64,000 nt of DNA from Myxococcus stipitatus DSM 14675 (GTDB lineage: Bacteria > Myxococcota > Myxococcia > Myxococcales > Myxococcaceae), in assembly GCF_000331735.1 (NCBI RefSeq), contig NC_020126.1, positions 8,807,501-8,871,500 on the forward strand. The letters run 5' to 3'. The position numbers and the translations under genes were made by a program. Below the pieces are notes generated by a model. That model ran no database searches and was not told the DNA's origin. It saw only the letters and a program-made list of their open reading frames with translations. Shown here one piece after another: positions 43,613-52,365 of this stretch. Numbering within the stretch: the first letter of the stretch is position 1; each line of letters starts with the position of its first letter.

Positions 43613-43990
43613 ATGAGCGTCACCGCGTTAGGCATGGCGGTCGTCGGAGAGAAGAGCAAACACAACGTCATCGGGACCGTCCCGAACATGTGTTACACGC
43701 CCGCCGCCCCCAGCCCCCTCCCCATGCCCTACCCCATCATGGGGGATTCGGGCTCGCTGAGCGTCAAGTGCAGCGACATCGAGATTGAGAGCAAGAACGT
43801 CCACAGCTCGTTCTGCAAGACGGGGAACATGAAGGGCAACGAGGCCGGCGTGGCGCTCACCAAGGACATCACGGTGGCGGGCGTCAACAGAGGCGTTGCA
43901 TGGGGGCTCCCCGTTCCAGCCGTCACCGTGCACTTCGAGGGAAGGCCCGTCTGCATCACGGGCAATGTGGGCTTCGGTGACTCCCGATAG
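43613..43990 (+). CDS. DUF4150 PAAR-like tip protein
   Basis: The protein has 125 residues from ATG 43613; the ribosome site (TAGGAGCC) overlaps the stop codon of the preceding gene. The pattern GTVPNMCYTPAAPSPLPMPYPIM, SKNVHSSFCKTGNMKGNEAG and VCITGNVGFGDS is DUF4150/PAAR-like. These small proteins cap the VgrG spike and sharpen it. No C-terminal toxin domain is attached, so it is a pure tip. Its last 14 bases overlap the next gene. Confidence 0.88.
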   Translation: MSVTALGMAVVGEKSKHNVIGTVPNMCYTPAAPSPLPMPYPIMGDSGSLSVKCSDIEIESKNVHSSFCKTGNMKGNEAGVALTKDITVAGVNRGVAWGLPVPAVTVHFEGRPVCITGNVGFGDSR

Positions 43991-45974
43991 GGGCTCGACG
44001 GAACGGGTCGGCCTCCAGACAGTCCAAGCACTGCTCGACGAAGCCCTTCTCGGATTGCGCGCCGTGGCGGATGCCACGCTTCCGCTGCGGCAGGCCGAGG
44101 CGCAGCTCGCCCAGGCGCTGCGCAAGGTCTACGAGGCCCACGCGGCGCGGGGGGAGGCGGGGCGTCGGCGCGAGCACCTGCGAGACATGGCCGCGAACCT
44201 CCACTCGGCGGCTCGGCTCCTGGCCCAGGTGCCCACGCAGGACCCGGGAGGGCTCGCCGAGCTGGCGTTGCTCGAGCAGGCCATGAAGGCGGTGATTCGC
44301 TCCGTGGGAGAGTCCTTCGCCATCGAGGGCGGGACTCAGGATGTCCACGTGGCGTCCAGCGAGCCTCCTCGCGCCAGCCTCCGAGAGCCTCGGCTGCTCG
44401 ACAGCGTCCGGGAGATCCTCCTCCCCGCCATTCCCCTGCCGGAGCTGCCGGAGCCCGCGGCCCCACCACCGCCGCCACCTCCAGCCCCTCCGCCCGTCAC
44501 GACACTCGCGCAGCTGGATGCCCTGCTGGCCAAGGCCCAGGCGCGACTGGCGGCGTTCGAGTCCGCGGAGGACAAGCCCCTCGCTCCGGCGCCAGAAGCC
44601 GGGACTCCGCCCATCACGGACGAGGAGGCGCTGTCCTTCCACTTCGGCGACCTGAAGCACGAGGAGGAGCTGCTCCTGGGCCATGCCCGCACGTGCCTGG
44701 AGGACCTGGGCATGTTCGGCCTCCTGCGCCGAGCCCGGCCCCTCACGACCTGGCGCAACAGCGAGCGCACCGAGCAACGCCTGCTGCGGCGCGTGGATGC
44801 CATCATCGCGTGTGGCGTCCAGGTCCTCCCCCGGCTCGTGAAGGTGCTGGAGGAGCGGCCGGAGCCCGATGTGGAGCTCACCTGGGCCCATGTGTTCCTG
44901 TTCTGTTCCCAGGCGGGGAATGACTCGCTGGACCAGGCGCTGCGCATCATCCGCACCGTGGACCTTCGCGAGCCGCGGATGGCCGAGGCGGTGGCGGATG
45001 CACTCGCGCTCGCGCCGCACCCGGGCATCGAGCGGGCCGTGCGCCCTTGGCTGTCGGCGGAGCAGGCCGCTCAGCGCGCCGTGGGACTGCGCATCCTGTC
45101 GCGTCGGAGAGCCCTTCTGGCGGCCGACGTGGAGCGCGGCCTGGGCGACTCGGAGCTGGACGTGGTCCGGGCCGCGAGTCAGGGCTTGGGCGCGGCGCAA
45201 GGGAGCGTGCCGCCCGAGGTGCTCGACACGGCCTTGCGGCATGAGGACGAGGAGGTCGTCCGCGCCGCGCTGGAAGGCGCGTTGCTCCGGCGCAGCACGC
45301 TGGGCCTGGAGCGTGCGCGGTCCTTGACTCGCAATGGCCGGGGCGGCTTCGCGGACGCGGCGATGTTCCTCGCCGTCGCCACGGATGCGAGCGGCGCGGA
45401 GGACTTCCGCGCGGCGATGGCGGCCCACCCTGCCCCAGCGGTGCTCAGCGCGCTCGGGTGGCTGGGGGATGTCTCGTTCGTGGAGATGTTGCTGGAGCAC
45501 CTCGCGGGGAAGGAGGCGGCGACCCAGGTCGCGGCGCTGGGGGCCCTGCAGCGGCTGACGGGGGCTTCGCTCACCGACCAGGCGCCCCCTCCCGAGTACT
45601 CCCGAGAAGAGCAGCCCTTCCTCTGTCCCTTCGTCGAGCCCCAGCCCGTGGCGGAGCTCTCTGAGAAGGCCTCGCTCTGGTCCGCGTGGTGGGCGAAGCA
45701 TGGACGCAACGCCAAGAGCGGGACGCGCTATCGCTTCGGACATCCATGGAGTCCGAAGACCTCCCTGTGGGAGCTCGAGTCCCCGACCTCGGTGCCAGCC
45801 CCCAGGCGGTGGGTCCACGTGGAGCTCGCGGTCCGGACCGGCGGTGACATCCCCCTGGAGCGAGAGGACTTCGTCGTGAGGCAACTCCGGCAGCTCGAGG
45901 CGTGGAAAGCCCACGTGGAGTCAGGGCTCCGGCGGAACAAGGCCGAAGGGTGGGCCACGCGGTATGCGAGGTGA
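43977..45974 (+). CDS. TIGR02270 family protein with HEAT-like repeats
   Basis: The protein has 665 residues from GTG 43977. The first 110 residues are helical and charged, followed by a proline-rich linker (EPAAPPPPPPPAPPP, near residue 165). The region 200-640 is TIGR02270: HFGDLKHEEELLLGHARTCLEDLG, then repeated two-helix units such as ELDVVRAASQGLGAAQG and EEVVRAALEGALLRR, then WSAWWAKHGRNAKSGTRYRFG. TIGR02270 genes are typical companions of T6SS spike genes in myxobacteria and some proteobacteria; function unknown, probably a scaffold or adaptor. Confidence 0.8.
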   Translation: MTPDRGSTERVGLQTVQALLDEALLGLRAVADATLPLRQAEAQLAQALRKVYEAHAARGEAGRRREHLRDMAANLHSAARLLAQVPTQDPGGLAELALLEQAMKAVIRSVGESFAIEGGTQDVHVASSEPPRASLREPRLLDSVREILLPAIPLPELPEPAAPPPPPPPAPPPVTTLAQLDALLAKAQARLAAFESAEDKPLAPAPEAGTPPITDEEALSFHFGDLKHEEELLLGHARTCLEDLGMFGLLRRARPLTTWRNSERTEQRLLRRVDAIIACGVQVLPRLVKVLEERPEPDVELTWAHVFLFCSQAGNDSLDQALRIIRTVDLREPRMAEAVADALALAPHPGIERAVRPWLSAEQAAQRAVGLRILSRRRALLAADVERGLGDSELDVVRAASQGLGAAQGSVPPEVLDTALRHEDEEVVRAALEGALLRRSTLGLERARSLTRNGRGGFADAAMFLAVATDASGAEDFRAAMAAHPAPAVLSALGWLGDVSFVEMLLEHLAGKEAATQVAALGALQRLTGASLTDQAPPPEYSREEQPFLCPFVEPQPVAELSEKASLWSAWWAKHGRNAKSGTRYRFGHPWSPKTSLWELESPTSVPAPRRWVHVELAVRTGGDIPLEREDFVVRQLRQLEAWKAHVESGLRRNKAEGWATRYAR

Positions 45975-45980
45975 TGTGAC

Positions 45981-47009
45981 GTGAACACGCCCGAGCTGCA
46001 GAACGGCACGAACTCCACGGTCGCCCTCGTCCCCCAGATTGGCATGGATGGGGGCAACCTGGTGGTGGTCCTCATCAAGCAGCGCTTCACCATCACCCCG
46101 GGCAGCGGGCGCGTGACGAGAACGCCGGGCGCGGAGGTGCGCTACACGGACGAGCCCTGGGACAAGAAGGCCCCCGAGGCCAGCAGCATCCAGCTCCCCT
46201 CGGATGTGTGCATCCGCAAGCCCTCCACGGATGTGCTCGTCGTGGGCCACGCCATGAGCAAGGCGAGCCAGCCGGTGAAGCAGTTGGATGTCCACATCGA
46301 GGTGGGCCCTGTCTCCAAGGGCCTGCGCGTCTTCGGGACACGCGTCTGGTACTCGGGGGCGCTCGGGGTGGCGCTCGGCCCCGCGCAGCCCTTCACGAGC
46401 GTGCCGCTGCGGTGGGAGCTCGCCTATGGCGGCTTCGATGCGAGCGACTCTCGCAAGCCGCCCGTGGAGGAGCCTCGCAACCCGCTGGGGCGCGGCGTCG
46501 CGCGGGACACGGCCACCCTGGTGCACCAGCTCGCGCCCCAAATCGAGGACCCGCGCGACCTCATCTCTTCCCCGCGGACGCGCCCCGCGCCCGCGGGAGT
46601 GGGGGCCATCGGGCGGCACTGGGAGCCGCGACGACGCTACACCGGCACCGTGGATGAGGCCTGGCGCAAGGAGCGCATGCCGCTGCTGCCCCTGGACTTC
46701 GACGAGCGCCACAACCAATGCGCGCCGCCAGAGCTCATCTGCCCCGAGTACCTGAAAGGCGGCGAGATGGTGAAGCTGCTCAACCTCTCCGCGGGTGGCG
46801 CGTACCACTTCGCGCTGCCCCGGTTGTTCTTCGGCGTGAGGGCTCGGACGGACCAGGGCGTGACGGACTATCGGCCGGTGCTGGACACCGTGCTGCTGCG
46901 GCCCTCGGACGACCAGAGCCTGGAGCTGACGTGGCGCACCGCCGTGCCGGTGCCCCGCCCGTCGCGGCGCCTGCACTCCGTCCAGGTCGTCGAGAAGGAG
47001 CTGCGGTGA
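45981..47009 (+). CDS. DUF2169 domain protein
   Basis: The protein has 342 residues and starts at GTG 45981, 7 bases after the previous gene. It contains the DUF2169 pattern: NGTNSTVALVPQIGMDGGNLVVVLIKQRFTI, DVLVVGHAMSKASQPVKQLDVHIEVG, RVFGTRVWYSG and VPLRWELAYGGFDA. DUF2169 proteins occur with DUF4150 tips and toxins and are thought to help load effectors onto the spike. Its stop overlaps the next start by four bases (GTGA). Confidence 0.85.
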   Translation: MNTPELQNGTNSTVALVPQIGMDGGNLVVVLIKQRFTITPGSGRVTRTPGAEVRYTDEPWDKKAPEASSIQLPSDVCIRKPSTDVLVVGHAMSKASQPVKQLDVHIEVGPVSKGLRVFGTRVWYSGALGVALGPAQPFTSVPLRWELAYGGFDASDSRKPPVEEPRNPLGRGVARDTATLVHQLAPQIEDPRDLISSPRTRPAPAGVGAIGRHWEPRRRYTGTVDEAWRKERMPLLPLDFDERHNQCAPPELICPEYLKGGEMVKLLNLSAGGAYHFALPRLFFGVRARTDQGVTDYRPVLDTVLLRPSDDQSLELTWRTAVPVPRPSRRLHSVQVVEKELR

Positions 47010-48112
47010 GTCCTCCGAAGACCCTCGACTCGGTCCACTTCGGCGGACGCTGGAGCACATCCCCGCTCATCGTGGGAACGGCCGCGTGGAATGGCCTGGC
47101 CTTCTCGCCCTACCAGACGTGGGCCTTCCGCCGCGCCGAGCTGTCCGCGTTCGCCGAGACGCCCTTCCGCGCGCGCAATGGACGGAAGGTGACGATGGCG
47201 CCCATCCGGACGTTGCCGACCCGCGACTCCGGAGCGGAGCGGCTCGTCCCCATCGCGACGAGAACCCTGAGCCAGCTGCTGAAGGACCTGGGGGAGCTGC
47301 CCCCCAAGGCCGTGGTGGCGCTGGTGCTCTGCCTGCCCGAGCGGATGGTCGAGAACAGCGCGCAGGGAAGTGGGGCACAGCGGCGGCGGGTGGAGCAGGC
47401 CTTGATGCGAGTCTTGGAGGAACGAGGTGTCTCCAAGCCCCTGCTCCACGTGGAGCCCCGAGGCCATGCGTCCCTCGCCTTCGCGCTCATCGAGGCGGGC
47501 GTGGCGCTGCGCGAGCGCAAGGTCGACGTGGCGTTCGTCGGAGGCGTGGATACGCATTACGACCCCGAGGTCGTCCAGGAGCTGCTCGACCGGGAGCGCA
47601 TCTTCGACGGGGAGAACCTGAACTCGTTCGTGGGAGGCGAAGGTGCGGCGTTCTGTGCGCTGACCCGACCGGACGTGGCGAAGCGCATGCGGTGGCCCGT
47701 GCTCGCGCGGCTGGACTCCGTGGCCACGGACCGCGAGGCCGCCACCGAGGACAACGACATTCCCTGCCGGGCCGAGGGATTGTCGCGTGCGGGCCGCGTG
47801 GTGTCCGAGCGGCTGCGCGAGGAGCGGCGCTCCCTGGACTGGTGGCTCTCCGACATGACCGCGGAGGAGCTGCGGGTGCATGAGTTCCAGCTCGCCTGGC
47901 CTCGCGTGGCCCATGACGTGATGCCCCCCGAATCCACGCTCGACTTCCTGTCGGAGTGCCTGGGAGACCTGGGTGCCGCCGCGATGCCCACGGGGCTGGC
48001 CATCGCCGTGGAAGGGATGCTGCGAGGAGACCCCGCCGCCAGCAACTGCCTGCTGACCGGCTCCAGTGTCGGCGGGGCACGCGGAGTCGTGCTCCTCTCC
48101 AAGGAGACGTGA
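47006..48112 (+). CDS. Ketosynthase-fold (thiolase-like) protein of the T6SS cassette, lacking the catalytic cysteine
   Basis: The protein has 368 residues from GTG 47006 and is translationally coupled to the DUF2169 gene. It looks like beta-ketoacyl-ACP synthase: KVDVAFVGGVDTHYDPEVVQELL (the FVGGV strand) and NSFVGGEGAAFCALT (the GEGA loop). The segment that normally carries DTACSS reads VEPRGHASLAFALI, so no cysteine stands at the nucleophile position (around residues 152-156). It is unlikely to condense acyl chains and is more likely a structural or binding partner. Such genes occur in other VgrG clusters as 3-oxoacyl-ACP synthase-like. Confidence 0.75.
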   Translation: MSPPKTLDSVHFGGRWSTSPLIVGTAAWNGLAFSPYQTWAFRRAELSAFAETPFRARNGRKVTMAPIRTLPTRDSGAERLVPIATRTLSQLLKDLGELPPKAVVALVLCLPERMVENSAQGSGAQRRRVEQALMRVLEERGVSKPLLHVEPRGHASLAFALIEAGVALRERKVDVAFVGGVDTHYDPEVVQELLDRERIFDGENLNSFVGGEGAAFCALTRPDVAKRMRWPVLARLDSVATDREAATEDNDIPCRAEGLSRAGRVVSERLREERRSLDWWLSDMTAEELRVHEFQLAWPRVAHDVMPPESTLDFLSECLGDLGAAAMPTGLAIAVEGMLRGDPAASNCLLTGSSVGGARGVVLLSKET

Positions 48113-48119
48113 GGAGTCC

Positions 48120-49046
48120 TCAGCCCAGCTCTTCGACGTGGGCGAGGCGATGCAGCCAGGGGCGGGTCTTCTGCTCTTCCTGGAAGCCGCCCCAGTACTC
48201 GGTCGGCGCCTTCACGAAGTACGGCTCCAGGACGCGCGCGGCTTCCGCGTAGGCGCTGGGGTACTCGAGCGCGTTGACGTCCCCGAGCGTGGGCGCCTCT
48301 CCCGCCTGGATGAGCGTGGCTCCGCGCAGCGCGTGGACCTGGACGCCCTTCCGCCAGGGATGTGATTGGAGCGCGGGCACATCCAGCTCGAGTGTCTGAG
48401 CAAGCCTCGCGCCGACAAGGGTGAGCCAATTGCATCCAGGGAGGCCCTCGGAGACAGACCAGGCCATGGAGTCCGGGTCCTGGATGTCGAGCCCGAGGTA
48501 GCGATGACTGGAGCGGTACAGGCTCCAGAACGCCGTGGACTTGACCCACTCGTTCCAGGTGCCCACGTACCCACCAACCCCGCACAACACGGGCCAGCGC
48601 TCGCCAATCTCTTTCGCCACCTGGAGCAGTTGGGCGGGGTCGTGCTCTTCGGGAAGGAGGATTTGGAGGAAGCCCTTTCGGCCGCGGGACGATTCCATCT
48701 CCTTGTAGATGAACCCGAGCCCGGGGGCCCCGAGGTCATCCACGAGTCTGAAAGTGAACAGGTGTCGGACGCGGACCTCGGACCAAGGGACGGCAAGAGA
48801 GCGCAAGACATCCTCGGCCACCCGAGGCGTGAAGCGGCGCCACTCCGAAAGCGTCGAGGTGGTGTACCAGGCGAGCCGCTCCACCGGTGCCAGCTTGAGG
48901 TAGCGATTGAGGAGAGCCACCGCTCCCTCGCCCGCCCAGACGAGGGGCTCGTCGAGATAGAGGGTCAGCCCCAGGGCACAGCGCGTCACCGTTGCTGCGG
49001 GGTTGTCCTCGAGCACATCAACCCCGGGTCCACGCGGCTTCGTCAT
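48120..49046 (-). CDS. DUF3396 (type VI immunity family) protein
   Basis: The protein has 308 residues from ATG 49046; the longer frame upstream adds a nonconserved stretch. Features of DUF3396: RCALGLTLYLDEPL at the start, WAGEGAVALLNRYLKL, RHLFTFRLVDDLGAPGLGFIYKEME, WPVLCGVGGYVGTWNEWVKS, HRYLGLDIQDPDSMAW and WLTLVGARL. The family is annotated as type VI immunity. It is convergent with the VgrG cassette and divergent (134-base gap) from the candidate effector gene, so it may neutralise that effector. This pairing is inference. Confidence 0.75.
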   Translation of the reverse strand: MTKPRGPGVDVLEDNPAATVTRCALGLTLYLDEPLVWAGEGAVALLNRYLKLAPVERLAWYTTSTLSEWRRFTPRVAEDVLRSLAVPWSEVRVRHLFTFRLVDDLGAPGLGFIYKEMESSRGRKGFLQILLPEEHDPAQLLQVAKEIGERWPVLCGVGGYVGTWNEWVKSTAFWSLYRSSHRYLGLDIQDPDSMAWSVSEGLPGCNWLTLVGARLAQTLELDVPALQSHPWRKGVQVHALRGATLIQAGEAPTLGDVNALEYPSAYAEAARVLEPYFVKAPTEYWGGFQEEQKTRPWLHRLAHVEELG

Positions 49047-49180
49047 CCTGGCAGCTCCTGGCAACCTGCCATGGAATCTAGGCCGATATCGCGCCGCATG
49101 CAGCAAGAGGACGGCAGAGCCCCCGCATCAACGAGGTCCGCATCATGTGGTAGGAATAGGGGGCCGCGAAGAGGTGCCGC

Positions 49181-50320
49181 ATGGCAGGCAGCGCTCCCAC
49201 TCCTCCTCCGCACACCACCCTCCTCTATCTCGAGGCGGGCGGAAGCAGCTTCTTCTCCCAGCGATGCCAGGAGCTGCTCATCAAGTCCAAGCTGAACCCG
49301 GACTGGTTCGGCTCCTACAAGCACGTCGCCGCGCTCAACCAGGAGGCCCGAGCCAAGTGCGACCGCTGGGACAACGCAACCGACGCGGAGTTCGCCAGCG
49401 GGATGAAGGACGGCACGCCCCTCGAGCGCCCCACCGCGGGAGACCGCTACCTCAGCTCCTGCCAGTCCGGCCATCTCGTGCGCGACTCGAACTTCCGGGA
49501 TGAAGGCTCGGATGACATGGGGAACGATGCGCGCGGGGACCCCTGTCAGAACGTCATCGACGGGTATGAGACGGAGTACGCCCCCGCGGTTCCCCAGCAA
49601 GGCATGGCACACGAGAACCTGGGGCACGGACGCCATACCACCCGGGAGAACGCGGACGCCCAGCGACGGCGGAACGAGAACGCCGAGATGGGCCGGCCCG
49701 AGGACGAGTATCGCCAGAGGGACCGCCAGGCCGATGAAGATGCCCGCGTGAAGAAGTTCGTGAGCGAGCACAGACAGCGATGGCGAACCTCCGAGCGCGC
49801 CGCCAGGAACCAACCGACGGGTGCCGCGGGCACGAGTGGAAGCGGCGCGGGCGGCTCGGCGAGCAGTGCGGGTGGCCCAGGCGGTGCGGCGGGCTCGGGC
49901 CTGGGCACCGCGAAGGCGCCTTCTTGCGCTCCCTCGGAAACCATCAACGGAAAATCCGCCGTCGAGTGCGTCAACAACTGGCGACGGAAGGCCGAAGCAC
50001 AGATGAAGCAGCGGATGGTGGACAACATGAGCAAGCACGAACGGGAGAGCGACGTTCCCGCTTCGTTCGCTGGCGCACCTCCCCCTCCGCCCCTTCAAGA
50101 CCAGTATCAGGCCCACCTGGACCAGAACACGAGCAATGCCGTCGCGGCACACACCGCCGCCCAGGGAACTCCTGACGCGGCAGAAGCCGCGAGAGCCGTC
50201 ACTCGGGCCAAGACAAGGTCCAGCCGGTTCCGGAGGGCCCGCTGCCGCGCCGAACAGGGCGCCCGCCTCAGGGGAACCGGTGGCGCCGCCAGCCCGCGAG
50301 TCAACGGGCGCACCGGATGA
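49181..50320 (+). CDS. Candidate T6SS effector, unknown family
   Basis: The protein has 379 residues from ATG 49181. The N-terminal third contains FSQRCQELLIKSKLNPDW and a Cys/His-containing stretch SSCQSGHLVRDSNF, DPCQNVIDGYETEYAP and GMAHENLGHGRHT. This clustering of conserved-looking His, Asp and Asn resembles a metal-dependent nuclease or hydrolase toxin, but I cannot name a family. It is followed by a charged helix, a G/S/A-rich linker (near residue 210) and a helical segment. The C-terminal ~40 residues are basic. There is no signal peptide, as is usual for T6SS cargo. Position next to a spike cassette and a DUF3396 gene suggests an effector. Confidence 0.55.
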   Translation: MAGSAPTPPPHTTLLYLEAGGSSFFSQRCQELLIKSKLNPDWFGSYKHVAALNQEARAKCDRWDNATDAEFASGMKDGTPLERPTAGDRYLSSCQSGHLVRDSNFRDEGSDDMGNDARGDPCQNVIDGYETEYAPAVPQQGMAHENLGHGRHTTRENADAQRRRNENAEMGRPEDEYRQRDRQADEDARVKKFVSEHRQRWRTSERAARNQPTGAAGTSGSGAGGSASSAGGPGGAAGSGLGTAKAPSCAPSETINGKSAVECVNNWRRKAEAQMKQRMVDNMSKHERESDVPASFAGAPPPPPLQDQYQAHLDQNTSNAVAAHTAAQGTPDAAEAARAVTRAKTRSSRFRRARCRAEQGARLRGTGGAASPRVNGRTG

Positions 50321-50364
50321 GCTCGCCTGGAAATCCGTCCCATTGATACCTGGAGATACCTCGC

Positions 50365-50688
50365 ATGAGTCCAAAAGACATCGACATCGCCGCCGAAACC
50401 GCCACGTCGTTCATCAACGACTACCTCATCAAGCATGGCAACTTCACGCCCGATGACGAGGTCGATGTGGATGTACTGGGCTCCCTGCGCTTCTCCTTCT
50501 ACCGAGCCATGCCGGACCGCCAGGCGCCTGGAACCATCGTGTACAGCTTCATGTATGGAACGAAGTTCCAGGAGAACAGCCCGGAGCTCCAGAAGCTGGT
50601 CCAGCAGAGCATGGATGCGCTGAAGCAAGCCCACCCCGAGGTCTTCCGGTTCAAGAGCCTCATCGAACTCGACCCCGCGGATTACTGA
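50365..50688 (+). CDS. Small acidic protein, possible immunity or accessory
   Basis: The protein has 107 residues from ATG 50365, 44 bases after the candidate effector. It is acidic, without membrane segments (DEVDVDVLGSLRFSFYRAMPDRQAP, GTKFQENSPELQKLVQQSMDAL). It could be a cognate immunity protein or chaperone for the upstream gene by position only. No family recognised. Confidence 0.55.
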   Translation: MSPKDIDIAAETATSFINDYLIKHGNFTPDDEVDVDVLGSLRFSFYRAMPDRQAPGTIVYSFMYGTKFQENSPELQKLVQQSMDALKQAHPEVFRFKSLIELDPADY

Positions 50689-50709
50689 CCCCCCTCCCCG
50701 AGGCGCCCC

Positions 50710-51615
50710 ATGAAGTTCGCGCATGTGTTCCGCAAGGCCAGCGGTGATTCGGCTTGGGACTGTCACTTCCTGGCGGACCGCTGGGACGGCAAGCCCTGGA
50801 TGGAGGACCACGCGGAATCCTGGGTCGGGCAGGTGGTGGACGGCCGCGTCTTCACCTTGCTCGGACAGGTGGGTTGGCTCACCTCCCTCTGGCGCTCCCC
50901 CTCCGGCGCGGTCTACGTGTCCGAAGGCAGCGCCCGCCGAGGCGGTGTCCATATCAATCGCGCGGAAGACCCGCTGCGCCCGGCCTGGGAGTTCCATGCC
51001 CTGCCCTGCGTCGTCGCGGGCATCTGGGGACTCGATGACCGGTTCGTGCTCGCCTGGGGGCCCCATTCGAGGAAGAGAGAAGAAGCGTTCTTCCGTTGGG
51101 ATGGCCAGCAGTGGCTGGAGCTCCCCAGCCCTGGCGACGTCGTCGCCGTACATGGCCTCGCGCAGGACCTGGTCTACGCAGTCGGTGGAGAGGGGCTCAT
51201 CTCACGCTGGGACGGCACGCAATGGCACCAGGCCCCCTCCTTCACGGAAGCCGTGATGACCGCTGTCCACGTCGTCAGCGAGGACGAGATGTACGCCTGT
51301 AGCGACGCGGGCGTAATGGAGGGGAGCCTCTACGGCTGGTCGGAGGTCGCCGAGTCGCCCGGGATGTTGATGAGCATCGTGAAGCACCAGAAGCAGGTCT
51401 GGGTCGCAGGTGGCACCTATGGCCTCTTCAACCTGCACGGCAATCAGCTCGACGAGGCGGAACCTCGGATGAAGACCATGTCCCTCGATGCCCGTCAGCG
51501 ACTCGTGCTCGCCACGGACACCGCACTCGCCGACACCGAGGATGGGAAGCAGTTCCGGAGCATCCCCATCGCGGAGTTCATCGCCCGCACCCAGGACGTT
51601 CCCAAGCTCTGGTAG
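50710..51615 (+). CDS. Beta-propeller-like protein of the effector cluster
   Basis: The protein has 301 residues from ATG 50710, 21 bases after the preceding gene. Repeats such as FFRWDGQQWLELPSPGDVVAVHGL and ISRWDGTQWHQAPSFTEAVMTAVHVV, each with an RWDGxxW turn and aromatic strand, suggest a 5-7 blade propeller. No signal peptide. Propellers are protein- or sugar-binding, so it may be an adaptor or immunity factor, but there is no direct evidence. A strong terminator follows. Confidence 0.6.
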   Translation: MKFAHVFRKASGDSAWDCHFLADRWDGKPWMEDHAESWVGQVVDGRVFTLLGQVGWLTSLWRSPSGAVYVSEGSARRGGVHINRAEDPLRPAWEFHALPCVVAGIWGLDDRFVLAWGPHSRKREEAFFRWDGQQWLELPSPGDVVAVHGLAQDLVYAVGGEGLISRWDGTQWHQAPSFTEAVMTAVHVVSEDEMYACSDAGVMEGSLYGWSEVAESPGMLMSIVKHQKQVWVAGGTYGLFNLHGNQLDEAEPRMKTMSLDARQRLVLATDTALADTEDGKQFRSIPIAEFIARTQDVPKLW

Positions 51616-51624
51616 CGGGAGCCA

Positions 51625-51652
51625 GGGTGCGCGAGGGTCCCCTCGCGCACCC
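51625..51652. terminator. Very strong bidirectional hairpin
   Basis: GGGTGCGCGAGGG at 51625-51637 pairs perfectly with CCCTCGCGCACCC at 51640-51652. It sits between the propeller gene (ends 51615) and the convergent hydrolase gene (ends 51662) and marks the right border of the spike island. Confidence 0.75.
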
Positions 51653-51661
51653 CGCCCTTCC

Positions 51662-52267
51662 TCACTTCGAGGTCAGGTCGTTGACGCTCGGGGTCACCAC
51701 GCCGAACAGGTCGCTGATGGTGGTCAGCGCCGAGGTCTTCAGCGTCGCGGCGGACACGACGGAGCCATCCGGCGCGGCGAGTGAGCGGGTGGCGGTGGCC
51801 TCCGCGACAATGGTGGGGCGGTAGCCGAGGTTGAAGGCTCCCTGCGCGGTGAAGGCCACGCACATGTGCGTCATGAAGCCCGCCAGCACCAGCTCCTTGC
51901 CCGCGTTCAGCTCGCGCAGCGTCTTCTCCAGGTCCGTGCCGTGGAAGGAGTTGGGGACCTGCTTCACCACCACGGGCTCACCCTTCGCCGGCGCGACCTC
52001 CGCGCAGATGGCGCCAATCTCCGCGCGGATGTCATACGGCGAGCCCGCGCCTCCATCGTGCATGACGTGGATGACCCGCGTGCCCGCCGCACGCGCCGCC
52101 GCCAGCAGGCGCGCCGCCGCCGCGAGCGCCTTGTCCGCGCCCTCCAGCGCCATCACGCCCTGGGTGTAGGTGTTCTGGAAGTCGATGAAGATGAGCGTCG
52201 ACTCGGCGAGCCGGGGCAGGTGGTTGTCGAGGCCGCTGACGGCACGCAAGCTCTTGGACGGGGTCAT
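51662..52267 (-). CDS. Isochorismatase-family cysteine hydrolase
   Basis: The protein has 201 residues. The cysteine hydrolase triad is in place: Asp29 (FIDFQNTY), Lys102 (VVVKQVPNSF) and Cys136 (LAGFMTHMCVAF). It is in the cytosol and probably acts on a small amide, ester or vinyl ether; the substrate is not identifiable. It lies downstream of a GlxA-type regulator on the same strand, 98 bases apart, which may control it. Confidence 0.88.
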   Translation of the reverse strand: MTPSKSLRAVSGLDNHLPRLAESTLIFIDFQNTYTQGVMALEGADKALAAAARLLAAARAAGTRVIHVMHDGGAGSPYDIRAEIGAICAEVAPAKGEPVVVKQVPNSFHGTDLEKTLRELNAGKELVLAGFMTHMCVAFTAQGAFNLGYRPTIVAEATATRSLAAPDGSVVSAATLKTSALTTISDLFGVVTPSVNDLTSK

Positions 52268-52317
52268 GACTGGCTTTCCTCTTCAGTGCTGGGGATGAAC
52301 AAAGGCGCGACCCGACA

Positions 52318-52334
52318 ACCGGGCCACACCCGGT
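52318..52334 (-). terminator. Short hairpin between the regulator and hydrolase genes
   Basis: ACCGGG at 52318-52323 and CCCGGT at 52329-52334 form a 6-base stem with a 5-base loop. It might separate the two minus-strand genes, but the stem is short. Confidence 0.3.
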
Positions 52335-52365
52335 GCGACACGACACAAAGACAAACAGCGTTGAA

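Noticed and set aside
50136..50456. Possible frameshift at the 3' end of the candidate effector gene, since another frame also gives protein-like Pro/Ala-rich sequence
   Set aside because: The annotated frame has high third-position GC up to its stop and the alternative frame ends within the next gene, so a frameshift is not required.
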